Shown here one piece after another: positions 48,674 to 58,449 of a DNA stretch of 64,000 bases. Position 1 is the stretch's first letter; every line of letters starts with the position of its first letter. The notes below the pieces were generated by a model. That model did not search any database. It was not told the origin of the DNA and saw only the letters and a list, made by a program, of their open reading frames with translations. Both the position numbers and the translations under genes were made by a program. The stretch is from CAVWQV01 sp963757115 (GTDB lineage: Bacteria; Pseudomonadota; Alphaproteobacteria; Acetobacterales; Acetobacteraceae): the NCBI GenBank assembly GCA_963757115.1, contig CAVWQV010000015.1, positions 62,001 to 126,000 on the forward strand, given 5' to 3'.

Positions 48674-50167
48674 ATGAACAGTCTCAATTCGCCACTGCTC
48701 GGCTTGTCCCAGCGACTGCCGCCCTCGAACATGCAGGCCGAGCAAGCGCTGCTCGGGGCACTGCTCGCCAATAACCGCGCCTATGAGCGGGTGAGTGAGT
48801 TTCTCGCCCCCGAGCATTTTGCCGACCCGATCCACGGGCGCATCTTCCAGGCAATCGCGCGGCGGGTTGAAGCGGGCCAGCTAGCGGACGCCGTCACCTT
48901 GAAGGCCGAGTTCGAGCATGCGGGTGTGCTCGACGAGGTGGGCGGCACTTCGTATCTGGTCCAGCTTCTTGGCGCGATGGTCGGCATCATCAACGCCGGC
49001 GAATACGGCCGCACGGTCTACGATTCGTGGCTGCGGCGGCAGTTGATCGACGTCGGCGAAACGGTGGTGAACAACGCGTTCGGCGCCGACCCTGAGCTTG
49101 ACGGCCCCAGGCAGATCGAGGCCGCGGAGCAACAATTGTTTTCCTTGGCGACCGAAGGCGGTGCGAGCGGCGGCTTCATCACCTTCGAAAAGGCGTTGAC
49201 GGAAGCGATCCTCGGGGCGGAGCGGGCGCACAAACGGTCGGGCCATGTGTCGGGCTTGGCGACCGGGCTGCGCGATCTCGACGCCAAGATGGGCGGGATG
49301 CATCCGTCCGACCTCATCATCCTGGCCGGACGGCCGGGAATGGGAAAGACGGCGCTGGCGACCAAGATCGCGTTCGGCGCCGCGCAGGCGATGGTGGCGA
49401 ATGCGCGGCGGGTCGATCCTGACGCGTTGCCGAAGGGTAGCGTCGCCGTGTTCTCGCTCGAAATGAGCGCCGAACAGCTCGCGACCCGATTGCTCTCGGA
49501 AGAGGCGCGCATCTCCGGCGACCGCATCCGCCGCGGCGACATCGGCCAGCGTGAGTTCGACAAGTTCGTCCAGGTGAGCCGACAGATCGCGGCACTGCCG
49601 ATCCAGATCGACGACACCCCGGCGCTGACCCTCTCGGCGATGCGGACCCGCTGCCGGCGGCTCAAGCGCACGCGCGGCTTAGACTTGGTGGTGGTGGACT
49701 ATCTCCAGCTCATGCGCCCGTCGGCCGGGACGCGCCCGGAGAACCGGGTGCTGGAAATCAGCCAGATCACCCAGGGCCTCAAGGCGATTGCCAAGGAGCT
49801 TGCGGTGCCGGTGCTCGCGTTGTCGCAGCTGTCCCGCGCAGTAGAAAGCCGCGAGGACAAGCGCCCGCAGCTTTCGGACCTCCGCGAGTCCGGCACGATC
49901 GAGCAGGACGCCGACGTGGTGATGTTCGTCTATCGTGACGAATACTACCTGGCACAGCGCGCGCCGAAGCAGATGAACTTCGAGGCCGAGGGCAAGTTCC
50001 AGGACGCGCTGACCAAGTGGACCACCGACATGGACGCAGTGCACAATCAGGCCGAGCTCATCATCGCCAAGCAGCGGCATGGTCCGACGGGCGGGATCCG
50101 CCTGTTCTTCGAGGCGGAGTTCACGCGCTTCGCTGATCTCGACCTGCAACACTCGGACGCAGATTGA
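48674..50167 (+). CDS. dnaB: replicative DNA helicase
   Basis: 497 aa, intact. The N-terminal primase-binding domain starts LPPSNMQAEQALLGALLANN; the RecA-like domain has Walker A AGRPGMGKTALA, VFSLEMSAEQLATRLLSEEA, and the DnaB motif VVVDYLQLMRP. It unwinds DNA at the replication fork as a hexamer. The downstream alr gene begins 85 bp after the stop. Confidence 0.96.
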   Translation: MNSLNSPLLGLSQRLPPSNMQAEQALLGALLANNRAYERVSEFLAPEHFADPIHGRIFQAIARRVEAGQLADAVTLKAEFEHAGVLDEVGGTSYLVQLLGAMVGIINAGEYGRTVYDSWLRRQLIDVGETVVNNAFGADPELDGPRQIEAAEQQLFSLATEGGASGGFITFEKALTEAILGAERAHKRSGHVSGLATGLRDLDAKMGGMHPSDLIILAGRPGMGKTALATKIAFGAAQAMVANARRVDPDALPKGSVAVFSLEMSAEQLATRLLSEEARISGDRIRRGDIGQREFDKFVQVSRQIAALPIQIDDTPALTLSAMRTRCRRLKRTRGLDLVVVDYLQLMRPSAGTRPENRVLEISQITQGLKAIAKELAVPVLALSQLSRAVESREDKRPQLSDLRESGTIEQDADVVMFVYRDEYYLAQRAPKQMNFEAEGKFQDALTKWTTDMDAVHNQAELIIAKQRHGPTGGIRLFFEAEFTRFADLDLQHSDAD

Positions 50168-50252
50168 ACGAGCCGTCACCCCGGCCCGCCAGCGGCAGAG
50201 ACGGAATTCGACTGCTCTCCCGCGTGGGGGAGAGGATTGGGTCGTCGCGGCG

Positions 50253-51320
50253 ATGCTGGAAATAGACCTCGACGCCATCGCCGCTAACTGGCTTTCGTTG
50301 CGAGACCGGCATCCGAGGGGTGCGGTCGCCGCCGTCGTCAAGGCGGACGGCTACGGTCTCGGAGCACGCCCCATCGCGGCGCGACTGCACGGCGAGGGCT
50401 GCCGCCACTTCTTCACCGCCACTTTGCCCGAGGCGCTCGCGATCCGCGACCTGCTCCCGGGCGCGATGCTCGCAACACTCAACGGCCTCGAGCCCCGCGC
50501 CGCCGCCACCTACGTTGCCCACGACATCCAGCCAGTGCTCGGGTCGCTCCCTGAGATCGATGCGTGGTCGGCCGAGGCGCGCCGTCTCGGGCGAGGATTG
50601 CCGGCATTGCTGCACATCGACACGGGGATGTCGCGGCTCGGACTCGATGCCGGTGAATGCGCCGCACTCCGGGCCGAACCGGCCCGCCTTCGACCCATCG
50701 CACTCCGCTACGTCCTGACGCATCTCGCGTCGTCCGAACTTCCGCACGATCCCGCCAACGCGGCCCAACTTCGGCGCTTCACTGAGGCGTGCGTGGCGTT
50801 CCCCGGGATCCCGCGCAGCATCGCCAACTCGTCCGGGATGTTTCTCGGCCCGGACTACATGGCCGACCTCGCCCGGCCGGGGGCGGCGCTGTACGGCATC
50901 AATCCGACGCCCGGCCAACCCAACCCGATGCGGCCGGTCCTCCGGCTGCTCGCCCCCGTGCTGCAGGTGCGCAGCATCGCTGCCGGTGAGGCGGTCGGCT
51001 ACAACGGCACGTGGCGCGCCCAGCGGCCGAGCCGGATTGCGACCGTGCCGGTAGGCTATGCCGACGGCTGGCACCGTGCGCGTTCCGGGCGCGGGGCCGC
51101 CTGTTTTGACGGCAGGGCCGTCCCGCTGGTAGGGCGTGTGTCCATGGACCTGACCACCTACGACGTGACCGATCTTCCGGAGATCGGTCGTGGCAGCTTT
51201 CTGGAGCTGATCGGTCCCGGCATTTCGGTCGACACGGTGGCCGAAGCCGGGAGCACGAACGGCTACGAGGTGCTGACCTCCCTGGGCCGGCGGTTCGCGC
51301 GGACCTATCGCGCCGCGTGA
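50253..51320 (+). CDS. alr: alanine racemase
   Basis: PLP enzyme that makes D-alanine for peptidoglycan; 355 aa. PLP lysine in AVVKADGYGLGA, second catalytic Tyr in VPVGYADGWHR, HIDTGMSRLGL and NSSGMFLGPDYMADLARPG. ATG 50253 is chosen; the frame runs back to 50079 without homology. Its stop overlaps the GTG start of the next gene (GTGA). Confidence 0.93.
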   Translation: MLEIDLDAIAANWLSLRDRHPRGAVAAVVKADGYGLGARPIAARLHGEGCRHFFTATLPEALAIRDLLPGAMLATLNGLEPRAAATYVAHDIQPVLGSLPEIDAWSAEARRLGRGLPALLHIDTGMSRLGLDAGECAALRAEPARLRPIALRYVLTHLASSELPHDPANAAQLRRFTEACVAFPGIPRSIANSSGMFLGPDYMADLARPGAALYGINPTPGQPNPMRPVLRLLAPVLQVRSIAAGEAVGYNGTWRAQRPSRIATVPVGYADGWHRARSGRGAACFDGRAVPLVGRVSMDLTTYDVTDLPEIGRGSFLELIGPGISVDTVAEAGSTNGYEVLTSLGRRFARTYRAA

Positions 51321-52102
51321 ACGCCCTTCTCGATCTGGTTGCCGCGATTGGCCGCGCGGTCATCGATGCGTGCCGGTTCGCCGGCAGGCTCGCCGCCTTC
51401 ACTTTGTCCGGCGTCTCGCACCTGCTCCGACCGCCGTTTTACTGGCGTATGTTCGGCCGCGCGATGCTCGAGATCGGCTTTTACAGCCTGCCGGTCGTGG
51501 CGCTCACGGCTGTGTTCACCGGCATGGTGCTCGCCTTGCAATCCTACACGGGATTTGCCCGCTTCTCCGCCGAGGGCGCGATCGCCAGCCTGGTCGTGTT
51601 GTCGGTCACGCGCGAGCTTGGCCCCGTGCTGGCCGGGCTGATGGTGGCAGGGCGGGTGGGCGCGGCGATGGCGGCCGAGATCGGCACCATGCGCGTGACG
51701 GATCAGGTGGACGCTCTGACGACCCTTTCCACCGATCCGATGAAATACCTCGTGGCACCCCGGCTGCTCGCCGGCACCATCGCCTTGCCGCTGCTCGTCG
51801 TCGTGGCCGACATCCTGGGTGTGCTCGGAGGCTACATCATCGCGGTGGCCAAGCTCGGCTTCAATGACGCCACCTATCTGCGCAACACCCTCGATTTCGT
51901 GCAGACGATCGACGTTGTCTCCGGCCTCGCCAAGGCCGCTGTGTTCGGCTTTCTGATCACGCTCATGGGATGTTTTCAGGGCTATAACAGCCGGGGCGGG
52001 GCGCAGGGCGTGGGTGCTGCGACGACGGCCGCCGTGGTCGCGGCGTCCGTGCTGATCCTTGCGTTCGACTACCTGCTGACCGAGATGTTTTTCGCTCGAT
52101 GA
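51317..52102 (+). CDS. MlaE family ABC transporter permease
   Basis: 261 aa, six TM. MlaE motifs: GMVLALQSYTGFARF, VTRELGPVLAGLMVAGRVGA and AAEIGTMRVTDQVDAL. GTG start overlapping alr. With the next ATPase it forms a phospholipid-transport ABC pair for envelope lipid asymmetry. No MCE-domain (MlaD) gene follows; a short periplasmic protein takes its place. Confidence 0.92.
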   Translation: MNALLDLVAAIGRAVIDACRFAGRLAAFTLSGVSHLLRPPFYWRMFGRAMLEIGFYSLPVVALTAVFTGMVLALQSYTGFARFSAEGAIASLVVLSVTRELGPVLAGLMVAGRVGAAMAAEIGTMRVTDQVDALTTLSTDPMKYLVAPRLLAGTIALPLLVVVADILGVLGGYIIAVAKLGFNDATYLRNTLDFVQTIDVVSGLAKAAVFGFLITLMGCFQGYNSRGGAQGVGAATTAAVVAASVLILAFDYLLTEMFFAR

Positions 52103-52890
52103 ACACGCTCGCGCAGCGTTCCGCGACGCCGAAGATCAGGGTGCGCGGGCTGCGCAAGGCGTTCGGGGACAAGCTGGTGCTCAACGGCATCGACCTCGAC
52201 GTCGCGCCGCAAACGTCCATGGTGGTGATCGGCGGCTCGGGGTCCGGCAAGTCGGTGCTGCTCAAATGCATCCTCGGCCTTATCGAGGCCGACGCCGGCG
52301 CGATCGAAATCGACGGCAAGGACGTGCTGCGGATGCGCCGGGCCGATGCGGTGGCGGCGCGGGCGCGGATCGGGATGCTGTTCCAGAACGGCGCGTTGTT
52401 CGACAGCTTGCCGGTTTGGGAGAACGTGGCGTTCGGCCTTCTCGCAAAACGCCGGCTGTCGCGCGCGTCGGCCCGCGAGCGGGCGATGGAGGTGCTGGCG
52501 CAAGTCGGACTCGGCCCAAGCGTGGGCGAGCTATATCCGGCGGAGCTGTCGGGCGGGATGCAGAAACGAGTGGCCCTCGCGCGGGCGATCGCGGCACAGC
52601 CGGAGATCATGTTCTTCGATGAACCGACCACTGGGCTCGATCCGATCATGGGCGCGGTGATCGACGGGCTGATCGTAGATTGCGTCAAGCGGCTCGGCAG
52701 CACGGCCGTGGCGATCACGCACGACATGGCGAGTGCCAGGCGCATCGGCGACGAGGCGGCGATGATCCAGGGAGGCAAGATCGTTTGGAACGGGCCGGCG
52801 TCGGCGTTGATGCACAGCGGCAATCCGTTCGTGGAGCAGTTCACCCACGGCCTGCGGGAGGGTCCGATCCAGATGGAGCTACGGCGATGA
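52099..52890 (+). CDS. ABC transporter ATP-binding protein, MlaF-like
   Basis: 263 aa. Walker A GGSGSGKSVLLK, signature LSGGMQKRVALARA, Walker B MFFDEPTTGLDPI and H-loop VAITHDMASA. The SGGMQKRV form is typical of MlaF. ATGA overlaps link it to the permease upstream and the periplasmic gene downstream. Confidence 0.92.
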   Translation: MNTLAQRSATPKIRVRGLRKAFGDKLVLNGIDLDVAPQTSMVVIGGSGSGKSVLLKCILGLIEADAGAIEIDGKDVLRMRRADAVAARARIGMLFQNGALFDSLPVWENVAFGLLAKRRLSRASARERAMEVLAQVGLGPSVGELYPAELSGGMQKRVALARAIAAQPEIMFFDEPTTGLDPIMGAVIDGLIVDCVKRLGSTAVAITHDMASARRIGDEAAMIQGGKIVWNGPASALMHSGNPFVEQFTHGLREGPIQMELRR

Positions 52891-53435
52891 ACGTGTCGGC
52901 GCGATCGGCGCCGCCCTCGCCCACAAGCTTCGGGAACACGAGACGAATGGTGGCCCGGCTAGGGGCGGTTGTGCTGGCGCTGGTGTTGGCCCGGCCCGCC
53001 GCCGCCGAACCCGATCAGCTCATCGGCCTGTTCATGCAATCCTGTCTCCCGTTTGTAGGCGACGCGCAGGGCTTGCGAAAGTGGGCGGCTGGCGTGGGCT
53101 TGCCGCCGCTGCCCCAAGAGGGACAGAAGGCGTTCCTCGGAGCTCAGCCCGGGGAGGTGTTCGACGCCAGCACCCCGCAGGCCAAGTTCGTGGTGATTTC
53201 CGGCGACAACGGGGCCTGCGCGGTGATGGCGGAAGAGCCTGCGCCGTCCGACATCAACAAGGCGGTGGAGGGCGCGCTGGCCTCGGCGGGCATCGACGCC
53301 CGCGTGATCGGCGAGGGCGACGATCCCAAGGTGCCAGCCCTGCATCACCGGGCCTATCTTGCCCGGAAAGGCAGCCGATCGTGGAGGATCGTGCTCAGCA
53401 CGGGCGCGCACGCCATGCTGAGCGCGTCGAACTAG
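52887..53435 (+). CDS. periplasmic protein, NMCC_0638-like family
   Basis: 182 aa. A signal sequence LGAVVLALVLARPAAA (cleavage probably before EPDQ) precedes LFMQSCLPFVGDAQGLRKWA and FVVISGDNGACAVMAEEPAP, which resemble small uncharacterised exported proteins of the NMCC_0638 type. Two conserved cysteines (in MQSC and GACAV) could form a disulfide. ATG overlaps the MlaF-like stop, so it belongs to the operon. It might replace MlaD or act with the lipid transporter; that is inference. Confidence 0.65.
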   Translation: MNVSARSAPPSPTSFGNTRRMVARLGAVVLALVLARPAAAEPDQLIGLFMQSCLPFVGDAQGLRKWAAGVGLPPLPQEGQKAFLGAQPGEVFDASTPQAKFVVISGDNGACAVMAEEPAPSDINKAVEGALASAGIDARVIGEGDDPKVPALHHRAYLARKGSRSWRIVLSTGAHAMLSASN

Positions 53436-53437
53436 CG

Positions 53438-54814
53438 GTGGCGAAAACCGGGCCTCGCTACGTCTGCCAGGCCTGCGGCGCGGTGACCGGGCGTTGGGTG
53501 GGACGGTGCGAGAGCTGCGGCGAGTGGAACACCATCCATGAGGAGCCGGCCGAAATCCGCCCCGTCGCCGCTGGCAAGGGAGCGGGGCGGCCGGTCAGCT
53601 TTGTCGGCCTGGCGGGCAGCGCCGACCCGCCGCCGCGCTGTGCCATCGGCATCGCCGAACTCGACCGCGTGCTGGGGGGCGGTCTCGTCGCGGCGTCGGC
53701 CGTGCTGGTCGGCGGCGATCCCGGCATCGGCAAGTCTACCCTGATGCTGCAGGCGGCGGCGTCGCTCGCGCGGGCGGGGCGACGAGTGCTGTATATCTCG
53801 GGCGAGGAGGCGATCGAGCAGATCAGGCTGCGCGCACGCCGGCTGGGCCTCGCGGATGCCCGCCTCGAGCTCGCCGCGGCGATCAACCTCCGCGATATCG
53901 CCAAGAGCCTGGAAGGAGAGGGCGACGCAGCGCTGGTGGTGATCGACAGCATCCAGACCATGTGGCTCGACACCATCGACAGCGCGCCCGGAACCGTCGG
54001 GCAGGTGCGGGCTTGCAGCTTCGAGCTGATCCGGCTGGCCAAGTCGCGAGGCTTCGCCCTCGCCCTGGTGGGCCACGTCACCAAGGAGGGCGCGATCGCC
54101 GGGCCGCGCGTCCTCGAGCACATGGTGGACGCCGTGCTCTACCTGGAAGGCGACCGCGGCCATCAGTTTCGGATCTTGCGAGGTGTCAAAAACCGGTTCG
54201 GCGCCACGGACGAGATCGGCGTGTTCGAGATGGGCGAGGCGGGGCTCGCCGAAGTGCCGAACCCGTCGGCGCTGTTCCTGGCCGAGCGGCGCGGCAACAT
54301 CTCCGGCAGCGCCGTGTTCGCAGGCCTCGAGGGCACCCGGCCGGTGCTGGTCGAGGTGCAGGCGCTGCTCGCCCCCAACGCCGGCGGCTCCGGCCGGCGC
54401 GCGGTGGTGGGCTGGGATGCGGCGCGGCTATCGATGCTGCTGGCCGTCCTGGAGACCCGCTGCGGCCTCCGACTCCACGCCTCTGACGTATACCTCAACG
54501 TGGCGGGCGGCCTGCGCGTGGGCGAGCCTGCGGCGGACCTCGCCGTCGCTGCGGCGCTGGCTTCCGCCGCGTCCGACATGCCGACCAGTCCCGGGATGGT
54601 GTATTTCGGCGAGATCGGACTATCCGGCGAGGTGCGGCAGGTGGCGCAGGCGGAGGCGCGGCTCAAGGAGGCGGCCAAGCTCGGCTTCGACGCCGCGTCC
54701 CTGCCGCGCCGGGTCGCGCGCGGCAACCGCACGATCGCGGCGCCTGACGGGCTGCGGCTGCACGAGGTGGGGCACTTGTCCGATCTTGTCGAACGATTCG
54801 GAGCGCAACCGTGA
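53438..54814 (+). CDS. radA: DNA repair protein RadA
   Basis: 458 aa, GTG start. Zinc finger (CQACGAVTGRWVGRCESC), RecA core with Walker A GGDPGIGKSTL, the RadA KNRFG motif in GVKNRFGATDEIG, and C-terminal Lon-like domain with LASAASDMPTSPGMVYFGEI. It helps branch migration in recombination. Begins 2 bp after the previous stop. Confidence 0.95.
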   Translation: MAKTGPRYVCQACGAVTGRWVGRCESCGEWNTIHEEPAEIRPVAAGKGAGRPVSFVGLAGSADPPPRCAIGIAELDRVLGGGLVAASAVLVGGDPGIGKSTLMLQAAASLARAGRRVLYISGEEAIEQIRLRARRLGLADARLELAAAINLRDIAKSLEGEGDAALVVIDSIQTMWLDTIDSAPGTVGQVRACSFELIRLAKSRGFALALVGHVTKEGAIAGPRVLEHMVDAVLYLEGDRGHQFRILRGVKNRFGATDEIGVFEMGEAGLAEVPNPSALFLAERRGNISGSAVFAGLEGTRPVLVEVQALLAPNAGGSGRRAVVGWDAARLSMLLAVLETRCGLRLHASDVYLNVAGGLRVGEPAADLAVAAALASAASDMPTSPGMVYFGEIGLSGEVRQVAQAEARLKEAAKLGFDAASLPRRVARGNRTIAAPDGLRLHEVGHLSDLVERFGAQP

Positions 54815-54857
54815 CGCCTGTCCCCGACTTCCCCCTGATGGCAGGGGAGCAGAAGGC

Positions 54858-55439
54858 GTGACCTGGGTGGACCTTGCGGTGCTGGGTGTGCTCGCGGTCT
54901 CGGCGCTGCTCGCCTTTCTGCGCGGCTTCGTGCGCGAGGTGCTGGGGGTAGGGGCCTGGGTCGGGGCGGTGGTGGTGGCGATCTGGGCTTTTCCGTTCGC
55001 CCGTCCTCGCTTCCGGGAATGGCTTGGCGCGCCGGACCTGGTCGATCCCGTCACCTTTGCCGCCGTGTTCATCGTGACCTTGCTGATACTGCTGCTGATA
55101 TCGCACTGGATCGGCGCCTTGGTGCGGGGCTCGGCGCTTGGCGGATTGGACCGTACGTTTGGGCTGCTATTCGGATTGCTGAGGGGTGCGGCGCTGGTCG
55201 TGTTCGCTTATATCGCGGCTGGGCTCGTAGTTCCGATCGACCGCTGGCCGGGCGCGGTGCTCCATGCGCGCAGTTTGCCGGTCGCCTATGCCGGTGCGGC
55301 CTGGGCCGCCGCGCGCGTGCCGCCTGACTATCGGCCCAAGTTGCAGGCCCCGCCTGCCGGGCGCGAGACCACCGCGGAAGGCTTGTCGCGCCTGGCGCCG
55401 CTCGGGCGCGCCACCGACAAGCCTGCCGAGCGGCAGTAG
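54858..55439 (+). CDS. cvpA: CvpA family membrane protein
   Basis: 193 aa, GTG start. Four membrane segments: WVDLAVLGVLAVSALLAFLR, then GVGAWVGAVVVAIWAF, FAAVFIVTLLILLLISHWIG and a fourth around LLFGLLRGAALVVFAYIAAG. Next to purF as in many proteobacteria. The role is not clear (colicin V production, bile and peptidoglycan stress). The C-terminal tail is cytoplasmic or polar, about 50 aa. Confidence 0.9.
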   Translation: MTWVDLAVLGVLAVSALLAFLRGFVREVLGVGAWVGAVVVAIWAFPFARPRFREWLGAPDLVDPVTFAAVFIVTLLILLLISHWIGALVRGSALGGLDRTFGLLFGLLRGAALVVFAYIAAGLVVPIDRWPGAVLHARSLPVAYAGAAWAAARVPPDYRPKLQAPPAGRETTAEGLSRLAPLGRATDKPAERQ

Positions 55440-55450
55440 GAGAACGTCGA

Positions 55451-56899
55451 ATGGTCGCCGATCCGCTGCATGACGACGACAAGCTGCACGAGGAGTGCGG
55501 CGTGCTCGGCTTGTGGGACGTGCCGGACGCGGCGGCGGTCATCGCACTCGGCCTCCATGCCCTCCAGCATCGCGGCCAGGAGGCGACCGGCATCGTCTCG
55601 TTCGACGGCGCGCGGTTCCATTCGCATCGCGGCCTCGGGCTCGTGGGGGACAATTTCGGCGACGCCAAGGTGATCGCCTCGCTCCCGGGCGAGATCGCCG
55701 TCGGTCACAACCGATACGCCACAACCGGCGACACCGTGCTGCGTAACGTGCAGCCGCTGTACGCGGATTTCGAGTTCGGCGGTTTCGCGGTTGCCCACAA
55801 CGGCAATCTCACCAACGCCCATGTGCTGCGCCGGGCGCTGGTGCGGCGCGGCTGCCTGTTCCAGTCCACCACCGACAGCGAAGTGTTCGTCCATCTCATC
55901 GCCATCAGCCTCTACTCGACGGTGGTGGACCGGCTGATCGACGCGCTGAAGCAGGTGGTCGGGGCCTACTCGCTGGTGGCGCTGTCGGACCGGCAGCTGA
56001 TGGGCGTGCGCGATCCGCTGGGTGTCCGGCCGCTGATCCTGGGACGGCTCGGCAGCGGCTGGGTGCTGGCGAGCGAGACCTGCGCGCTCGACATCATCGG
56101 GGCCGAGTTCGTCCGCGACGTGGAGCCCGGCGAGATCGTCGTCATCAACGACAAGGGCGTGCACAGCATCCGGCCGTTCGGCAAGCAGCCCGAACGGTTC
56201 TGCGTGTTCGAGTACATCTACTTCGCGCGGCCCGATTCCATCATGGAGGGCATGCCGGTCTACGAGGCGCGCAAGCGGATCGGCATGGAGCTGGCGCGCG
56301 AGTCGCACGTGCCGGCTGACGTGATCGTGCCGGTGCCGGATTCCGGCGTTCCCGCCGCGATGGGCTACGCGCAGGAAAGCGGCATTCCGTTCGAGTTCGG
56401 CATCGTCCGCAACCACTATGTCGGCCGCACCTTCATCGAGCCGACCGAGACCATTCGCAATCTTGGGGTCAAGCTGAAGCATTCGGCCAATCGCGCCGTG
56501 CTGGCTGGCCAGCGCGTGGTGCTGGTGGACGACAGCATCGTACGCGGCACCACCAGCCGCAAGATCGTCGAGATGGTGCGCGCAGCCGGGGCGGCCGAGG
56601 TGCACATGCGCATTTCCTCGCCGCCCACCACGCATTCCTGCTTCTATGGCATCGACACGCCCGAGCGGGGCAAGCTGCTCGCGGCCGTGCACGACGTGGA
56701 CGAGATGGCGAAGCTGATCGGTGCCGACAGCCTGGCGTTCGTCTCGTTGGACGGCCTTTATTCGGCGCTCGGCAAATCCGGCCGTGTGGCCGCGACTCCG
56801 CACTACTGCGACGCCTGTTTTACCGGCGACTACCCGATCCCGCTGCCGGATATGGCTGACAACGCCGATCGCCAGCTCAGCTTGCTCACCGAGAACTGA
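55451..56899 (+). CDS. purF: amidophosphoribosyltransferase
   Basis: First committed enzyme of purine synthesis; 482 aa. After a short leader the mature N-terminal Cys is in HEECGVLGLWD. Glutaminase motif GHNRYATTGD, PRTase motif VLVDDSIVRGTTSRKIVEMV, and Cys-rich C-terminal ligands. Stop overlaps the ATG of the next SDR (TGATGG). Confidence 0.97.
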   Translation: MVADPLHDDDKLHEECGVLGLWDVPDAAAVIALGLHALQHRGQEATGIVSFDGARFHSHRGLGLVGDNFGDAKVIASLPGEIAVGHNRYATTGDTVLRNVQPLYADFEFGGFAVAHNGNLTNAHVLRRALVRRGCLFQSTTDSEVFVHLIAISLYSTVVDRLIDALKQVVGAYSLVALSDRQLMGVRDPLGVRPLILGRLGSGWVLASETCALDIIGAEFVRDVEPGEIVVINDKGVHSIRPFGKQPERFCVFEYIYFARPDSIMEGMPVYEARKRIGMELARESHVPADVIVPVPDSGVPAAMGYAQESGIPFEFGIVRNHYVGRTFIEPTETIRNLGVKLKHSANRAVLAGQRVVLVDDSIVRGTTSRKIVEMVRAAGAAEVHMRISSPPTTHSCFYGIDTPERGKLLAAVHDVDEMAKLIGADSLAFVSLDGLYSALGKSGRVAATPHYCDACFTGDYPIPLPDMADNADRQLSLLTEN

Positions 56900-57624
56900 T
56901 GGCCGCCCCGCTCGAGGGCCGGGTCGCGCTGGTCACGGGCGCGAGCCGAGGCATTGGCGCGGCCGCGGCGATCGAGTTGGCGCGTTTGGGCGCTCATCTC
57001 GTCATCACCGCCCGCACGCAGGGCGGGCTTGAGGAAACCGACGACGCCATCCGCGCGGCGGGCGGCCAAGCCAGCCTGCTGCCGCTCGACCTGCGGGAAG
57101 GCGAGCAGATCGACATGATCGGCCCGAGCCTGTTCGAGCGGTTCGGCCGGCTCGACGTGCTGGTGCACGCCGCCGCGATCCTCGGCAAGCTGACGCCCGT
57201 GCCGCACATTCTGACGGAGGACTGGGCCGACCTCGTCGCCGTCAATCTCACCGCGGGTCTCAGGCTGATCCGCACCGCTGCACCTTTGCTGCAGAATGCC
57301 GAGGCTGGCCGGGCCGTGTTCCTCACCGACGCGCGGGCGAGCCGGCCCGGCGCCTACTGGGGACCGTACGCCGCGACCAAGGCGGCGCTCGCGCACCTGG
57401 CACTCACCTGGGCCGACGAGGTGCGGACGACGCGACTGCGCGTGAACCTGTTTGAACCCGGCCCGGTCGCGACCCGGTTGCGGCGCCAGGCATTCCCCGG
57501 CGAGAACGCCGCCGCGCTGCCCCGCCCCGCTGACGTGGCGCCCGCCCTGGTGGCACTCTGCCTTCCCGAAGAGACGCGACATGGCGTCGTCGTGAGGGCG
57601 GACACGAATGAGCATCGAGGCTGA
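56899..57624 (+). CDS. SDR family oxidoreductase downstream of purF
   Basis: 241-aa short-chain dehydrogenase. LVTGASRGIGAAAAIELARL, VLVHAAAILGKL in place of the usual NNAG, a Tyr-x3-Lys in YWGPYAATKAALAHLAL, and Asp instead of Ser in FLTDARASRPGA region. It is coupled to purF by a one-base overlap, an arrangement I associate with this order. Substrate unknown. Confidence 0.88.
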   Translation: MAAPLEGRVALVTGASRGIGAAAAIELARLGAHLVITARTQGGLEETDDAIRAAGGQASLLPLDLREGEQIDMIGPSLFERFGRLDVLVHAAAILGKLTPVPHILTEDWADLVAVNLTAGLRLIRTAAPLLQNAEAGRAVFLTDARASRPGAYWGPYAATKAALAHLALTWADEVRTTRLRVNLFEPGPVATRLRRQAFPGENAAALPRPADVAPALVALCLPEETRHGVVVRADTNEHRG

Positions 57625-57721
57625 ACTCGATCGGGCGGCGTCCGGGGCACGATCGGCGCGGCTTAGCCTCGTTCAAGGCAGTGGCCTACGGCGCTCCATC
57701 TACTGAGAATCGGTTCGGGCC
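57608..57721 (+). pseudogene. truncated copy of the carboxylesterase start
   Basis: From ATG 57608 the DNA follows the start of the esterase gene at 60301: MSIEAEL against MGIEAET, then (in a shifted frame) SFKAVAYGAPSTENRFG against SFKAVPYGASTAGDNRF. Similarity then stops at about 57721. It overlaps the end of the SDR gene. A remnant of a duplicated esterase, left at the edge of the 57.7-60.3 kb island. Confidence 0.75.
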
Positions 57722-57780
57722 TTTTTAGTCCCGGCATTTGGTGGATTGGGTTGAGGGTGAACCGCTGGGGCTGCGAACTC

Positions 57781-57885
57781 CAAGCCGTAGCGCCTGGCGA
57801 GAGTCCTCAGGCTCTCTTGACTATGCTGTATCGCTCGACGGACCGCCGTCTTCGTTGTGGCGCTGCAGTGCAGAATCTGGCCCAT
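57781..57885 (-). mobile_element. IS481-like transposase, N-terminal fragment
   Basis: From ATG 57885: MGQILHCSATTKTAVRRAIQ then HSQESLRTLARRYGL, the start of IS481-group transposases (helix-turn-helix part). After that the reading departs from the family, so only about 35 residues remain. No DDE domain nearby. The stretch 57886-58449 has no gene that I can recognise. Confidence 0.7.
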
Positions 57886-58449
57886 AGTGCTTCCTTCCAC
57901 TCGCGTGAGAAGACCGCACCATCAAAGCCCGGGATCAAACGCCAACTGTGGATTTTTCAAACGACGGTTCTGGGGAGTTTCACTCCGGCATCAACAAGCT
58001 CAATGCCTCGCCAATATAAACCCCCCCGGTGTAGCGCAATGGCATCGCTCGAGGAAGCAAAGCGGCATTTCGACACCGCATCTGGAGACGTCGATCCCTC
58101 GACCAAATTCATGTCCACCGGAGTGTGAACGAAGGGGCGATTTTCACTGAGAGGTGGCCTTGGGGCTTCCTGCTAAGCGGGGATGTTATGGGGGCTGCTC
58201 ATTGTCTTCTGGTTAGCCTTTGACGAACGGATCTCTTCCTTTGGACGTCCTTGCCTGGCTTGACCGCAATTCTCGCGACAAGCCTCGCCGCGGCTCCCTT
58301 AATCCGCATTTGTCACGCTGATTGATTTCGCTTCCTTCCTAACGCGAGCAGTTTCACGACGGACGAGGTGGGCCACCAAGGACCGGCCTGGCGGGCTGCG
58401 CTGCAGGCATTGTGTCGTTTTGTTGGCGAGCCGGTTCTCGTTGCGCGTG

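Noticed and set aside
57886..58140. Short open frames on the plus strand, one beginning MASLEEAKRHFDTASGDV
   Set aside because: The small stretch looks a little like the tail of proteins often found beside transposases, but it is too short and has no clear start or ribosome-binding site.
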